Positions 60,780 through 64,000 of a stretch of 64,000 nt of DNA are shown here, piece by piece. Source of the stretch: JALZKA01 sp963721645 (GTDB lineage Bacteria; Actinomycetota; Thermoleophilia; Solirubrobacterales; 70-9); NCBI GenBank assembly GCA_963721645.1, contig CAVRJK010000002.1, positions 434,001 to 498,000 on the forward strand, written 5' to 3'. The notes below the pieces were generated by a model. The model made no database searches, was not told the origin of the DNA, and saw only the letters and a program-made list of their open reading frames with translations. The position numbers were made by a program, and so were the translations under genes. Numbering within the stretch: the stretch's first letter is position 1; each line of letters starts with the position of its first letter.

Positions 60780-63683
60780 GTGGGTATCGATGAAGTCGAA
60801 ATAGCCGCGGAACCGGCTGGGGTGAGTGATGCTCCCTGGCCCGTCCTGCTGGAACGCGACGAGCCGCTTGAGCAGCTTCGGGATGCGCTGGCTGCGGCCA
60901 GGGACGGCACCGGAAGCCTCGCCATGATCGAGGGCCCGGCGGGAATCGGCAAGACGAAGCTCCTCCAGGCGGTTACTGAGCAAGCTCTCATCGAGGGCTT
61001 CGAATGCTTGACGGCCCGAGCTGGGGAACTCGAGCGCGGGTACCCGTTCGGTGTCGTCCGCCAGCTTTTCGAACCCTTCCTCAGCGGGGTGGACGACGTC
61101 GAGGAGTTGACGCGAGGCGCGGCGTCGCTGGCTCGCTCGGTCTTTGACGGCTTCGAAGCGGATGACGTCACGCCCACCGCCAATCCCGAGTTCTCCCGTC
61201 TTCACGGTCTGTATTGGCTCCTCGCCAACGTCTCGGAGCGACGACCGGTCTGCCTCGTCGTAGACGACCTTCAGTGGGCCGATCAGCCATCCGCTCACTT
61301 CCTCAGCTATGTGGCGCCGAGACTCGAGGGTTTGCCGGTCGCGCTGGTGTTTGCGAGCCGCCCGTCGCAGGAAGGACCCGCAGGTGTGTCGGAGCACCCG
61401 AATCTGCGGTTGATACGCCCGGCTCCTCTGAGCGTCGAGGCCACCGGCGAGGTCGTGAGATCGAGATTCAACGACGTCAGCCCCGAGGTTTGTGCCGCTG
61501 TCCGCGAGGCGACCGGCGGCAATCCATTCCTGGTGACCGAGCTTCTACGAGAGATCGAGGATCGGCAGGGGGGAGACGGCGAGATCCGGATCGAGCGCAT
61601 CCGGCTTCTGGGGCCGGAACGCATCGCTCGGGCTGTAATTTCGCGCGTCCAGCACATCGGTGCCAAGGGCGTGTCGCTGACGGAGGCCGTTGCGATCCTG
61701 GGCGACGGTGCGCCGATTTCATTGGCCGCTCGGCTGGCAGAACTCGATACTGCGGAGGCATCGCCGATCGTGGACGACCTCGTAGAGGCGGGGGTGCTCA
61801 GCTCTGGACGGCCACTCTCGTTCGCTCACCCGATCGTCCGCACAGCCGTTTACGAACAGATCCCCTACGGCCGACGGGAAGTCACCCACATGCTGGCGGC
61901 AAGGCTCCTACGGGAAGAAGGCGCCCCCTCAGAGATCGTCGCAACTCAGCTCCTGTCCGCGGAGGTGACGGATGCCGACTGGGTGGCGGATTCGCTTCTC
62001 GAGGCGGCTGACGTGGCGATATCGCGGGGCGCTCCCGCTACTGCGTCGACTTACCTCTTCCGAGCGCTCGCCCAGGCGCGGGACACTGCAACTCCCGCGA
62101 TCATGCTGAAGCTCGGCTTGGCGAAGGTCGCCGAGGGTGAAGAGAGTGCGGCGAACTACCTTCAGCAAGCCTTCGATGAGGCGACCGATCCGGCTGATCA
62201 GGCGCTCGCCGGCCTCCATCTCGCCTTCATGCTCGAGCTGGGTAGTCGTCGGCTCGAAGCTCTTGAGGTTGCCCGACGGTCGCTGTTCATCGCCGGCGAG
62301 TCGGCGCCGGAGCTCGTCTCGCGGCTGCAGGGGGCTGTGCTCCTCATGGCACAGGGATCCGTCGAAACCCGGCGTAGGGTGCTCGGGGACCTCAACACAG
62401 CGCTGGAGCTCGCGGAGCGGGTTCCCGACCCACCGGCGGTGTTGCTTGCTGCGATAGCCATGGAGCGCTCGATCGGCAGGGGAGACGCGGTCGCCGGCGC
62501 CGACCTCGGTGCAGAGGCCTTGAGGAAGGGCCTGATCGAGGAGGTGACTTCGGACGCGCCCCCGGTCTACCTGGCGATCGGTTCGCTCGTGCTTGCCGAT
62601 CGCTTCGATGAGGCCTTGGAGTGGTACCGAGTTGCGTTGGCCAACGGCAGCGAGCGAGGCTCAGCGCTCGGTTGCAGCCTTTCCTCCGCATTCCGGTCCT
62701 GGACCCGGGTGACCACGGGTGACCTGCTCGGCGCAGACTCCGACGCGCGCTCCGTCCTGGAGACCGTGCCGCCCGGATTCGTTGTCGAGCCGGTCGCGGT
62801 TGCCAGTCTGACCACTTCGCTCGTCCTGCGGGGGAAGGTCGAGGAGGCCGTTGAGGCGCTCGACGCCTTTGACGTTTCACGCCATGACGTCGGACACGTT
62901 TTGTTTCAGCTCTCTCGCCTGGCAAGCGCCCGTGTCCTGATTGCCGCCGGACAGCCGGCCGCTGCCCAGAGTCAACTACAAGAGCTCGAAGCCTGGGAGA
63001 GGGAATGGAAGGGCGCGCCCGATGGGTGGTGCCAGATCCGCGTCCAGTCGGCCATTGCTCACCACGCTCTTGGTGAGCTCCAGGACGCGAGGCGCTACGC
63101 CGATGACGCCGTCGAGGCGGCCCGTGGCAAAGGCTCACCGACCCGGCTTGGAAACGCCCTGAGGGTCAGGGCGTTGGTGGGAGAGCCTCGTGAGCGGACC
63201 GCGAGGCTTCAGGAGGCCTGTTCGGTGCTCGCAACTTCGAAGGCAGCGGTCGATCGCGCCGCCGGGCTGATAGATCTCGGAGCAGAGCTGCGGCGCTCCG
63301 GCCAGGCTCGCGACGCAAGAGAACCGCTTGCCGAGGGACTCGCGCTCGCCCAGAAGTGCGGCGCTATCCCGCTCGTGGATCGCGCTTCGTCCGAGTCAGA
63401 GGCCGCCGGGCTGAAGCCTCGCGCTCCAGGCACAGACGGCATCGACGCCCTTACGCCCGCCGAGCGCCGCGTCGCCGAACTTGCTGTGACGGGAAATTCC
63501 AATCCGGAGATCGCGCAAAGCCTCTTTGTGACGCGAAAGACGGTTGAGACTCACCTGGGCTCGGTTTACCGCAAGCTAGGAATCAACTCGCGTGCACAGC
63601 TCGCACCGCGCATGCCGGCGGCGTCAGGGGATGCTCTGCCCAGTGGTGGGGTCGAAGGACTCCAGGACGCGCAGACCAACTGA
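60780..63683 (+). CDS. LuxR-family regulator with AAA ATPase and TPR-like repeats (LAL type)
   Basis: The protein has 967 residues and a GTG start. Walker A E-G-P-A-G-I-G-K-T-K lies near residue 50, Walker B L-V-V-D-D-L-Q-W-A-D near 160, followed by a long helical repeat region (about 380-880). A C-terminal LuxR helix-turn-helix reads L-T-P-A-E-R-R-V-A-E-L-A near 889 and T-R-K-T-V-E-T-H-L-G-S-V-Y-R-K-L-G. These are large ATP-dependent activators of the MalT/LAL group, which bind an inducer and open target promoters. The inducer and targets are unknown. Its end overlaps the convergent NTF2-like gene by 60 bp. Confidence 0.9.
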   Translation: MGIDEVEIAAEPAGVSDAPWPVLLERDEPLEQLRDALAAARDGTGSLAMIEGPAGIGKTKLLQAVTEQALIEGFECLTARAGELERGYPFGVVRQLFEPFLSGVDDVEELTRGAASLARSVFDGFEADDVTPTANPEFSRLHGLYWLLANVSERRPVCLVVDDLQWADQPSAHFLSYVAPRLEGLPVALVFASRPSQEGPAGVSEHPNLRLIRPAPLSVEATGEVVRSRFNDVSPEVCAAVREATGGNPFLVTELLREIEDRQGGDGEIRIERIRLLGPERIARAVISRVQHIGAKGVSLTEAVAILGDGAPISLAARLAELDTAEASPIVDDLVEAGVLSSGRPLSFAHPIVRTAVYEQIPYGRREVTHMLAARLLREEGAPSEIVATQLLSAEVTDADWVADSLLEAADVAISRGAPATASTYLFRALAQARDTATPAIMLKLGLAKVAEGEESAANYLQQAFDEATDPADQALAGLHLAFMLELGSRRLEALEVARRSLFIAGESAPELVSRLQGAVLLMAQGSVETRRRVLGDLNTALELAERVPDPPAVLLAAIAMERSIGRGDAVAGADLGAEALRKGLIEEVTSDAPPVYLAIGSLVLADRFDEALEWYRVALANGSERGSALGCSLSSAFRSWTRVTTGDLLGADSDARSVLETVPPGFVVEPVAVASLTTSLVLRGKVEEAVEALDAFDVSRHDVGHVLFQLSRLASARVLIAAGQPAAAQSQLQELEAWEREWKGAPDGWCQIRVQSAIAHHALGELQDARRYADDAVEAARGKGSPTRLGNALRVRALVGEPRERTARLQEACSVLATSKAAVDRAAGLIDLGAELRRSGQARDAREPLAEGLALAQKCGAIPLVDRASSESEAAGLKPRAPGTDGIDALTPAERRVAELAVTGNSNPEIAQSLFVTRKTVETHLGSVYRKLGINSRAQLAPRMPAASGDALPSGGVEGLQDAQTN

Positions 63684-64000
63684 CTGTCCGTCTTGCACCG
63701 TGTGCTCGTGGTAGGCGAGGGCCCAGGACGATGCGCCGCTCTTGCCCCTGCCTCCCAGCCTGAGTCGGGCGACTACATGCTCATCGCCGTTCCACATCTC
63801 CTCGACCACGAAATGAAACTGGTCGAAGGCCTCATGAAGTCGAGTGAAGTGGCCCCGGACCAGGTCGCGGCGGACTGAGTCCGACCCGGCGACTGGGGCG
63901 AGGCCAAAGCCGTTCGGTCCTTCGAACGATGCCTCCGGAGAGAAGAGGTCCATCGCTGCATCGATCTCGCCGCGCTCCAGCGCAGCGTAGATCGACTTGA
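63624..64000 (-). CDS. SnoaL/NTF2-like protein, N-terminus outside the window
   Basis: The frame is open to the right edge; M at 63953 is internal because I-Y-A-A-L-E-R-G-E-I-D-A-A precedes it, the usual first helix of the family. F-S-P-E-A-S-F-E-G-P and V-V-A-R-L-R-L-G-G are strands of the cone fold, and the visible 125 residues are nearly the whole domain. The 3-prime end overlaps the LuxR gene by 60 bp. Function unknown. Confidence 0.75.
   Translation of the reverse strand, partial: KSIYAALERGEIDAAMDLFSPEASFEGPNGFGLAPVAGSDSVRRDLVRGHFTRLHEAFDQFHFVVEEMWNGDEHVVARLRLGGRGKSGASSWALAYHEHTVQDGQSVGLRVLESFDPTTGQSIP

Overview
The window is about 65% GC, densely packed and almost free of mobile DNA. 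It looks like a chromosomal segment of an actinobacterium, most likely of the class Thermoleophilia (Solirubrobacterales-like). This placement is inference. It rests on several secreted protein families I associate with that group (for example small proteins beginning M-R-R-H-L-x-Y-A-N-V-T-A-T), a system II cytochrome c maturation set with a Cys-type CcmE, an actinobacterial-type LexA box, a GSI-alpha glutamine synthetase, and frequent GTG/TTG starts. No CRISPR array, insertion sequence or prophage was seen. Four genes (secreted protein at 20031-21872, amidase at 28022-29426, ccmF at 31006-33253, thioredoxin-domain protein at 47818-49813) carry single-base frameshifts in otherwise well conserved sequence, so the assembly probably holds indel errors.

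Layout. 0-8.8 kb: the tail of a B12-binding protein, two paralogous secreted M23 peptidases with a shared promoter-proximal sequence, an EVE/hydrolase pair, a ferritin-like protein, a large zinc-ribbon/class III cyclase/ATPase/TPR protein and an ArsA-type ATPase. 8.8-18.4 kb: membrane transport (lipoprotein, Cax exchanger, MMPL exporter, TerC), a methyltransferase, secreted proteins and a Bcp peroxiredoxin. 18.4-24.3 kb: a sigma-like protein carrying its own anti-sigma zinc finger and membrane anchor, coupled to two secreted proteins; ccmG/ccmH; tRNA-Gly; a tRNA scar and a hicBA toxin-antitoxin pair. 24.6-37 kb: secreted hydrolase, phosphodiesterase, amidase, SDR, ccmE-ccmF-ccmI-like genes, secG, tRNA-Leu, lexA with promoter and operator, and the RNase P RNA.

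37-64 kb: glnA, followed by a membrane Ser/Thr kinase, a truncated pseudokinase with a matching extracellular domain, and an FHA-helix-turn-helix protein, which together look like a complete phospho-signalling cassette. Then come a PhzF protein, a DUF1800-DUF1501-cupredoxin operon, a PAS-PAS-GGDEF-EAL protein with a degenerate EAL domain, and a MarR-controlled dioxygenase/carboxylesterase/FMN-reductase cluster like the Bacillus MhqR quinone-response genes. The window ends with an MBL hydrolase, an MFS carrier, a YjcH/ActP acetate-type uptake pair, an acyl-CoA ligase and a large LuxR-family ATPase regulator.

Between the genes are several small dispersed palindromic elements. A 28-bp element occurs between two genes and also in frame inside a dioxygenase gene. 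A 49-bp two-stem element occurs twice, 36 kb apart, with a compensatory base-pair change. A family of GGTGCC/GGGGTC half-site palindromes includes a copy touching the ccmF start codon. These, and the kinase-pseudokinase-FHA cassette, are the most promising undescribed features.
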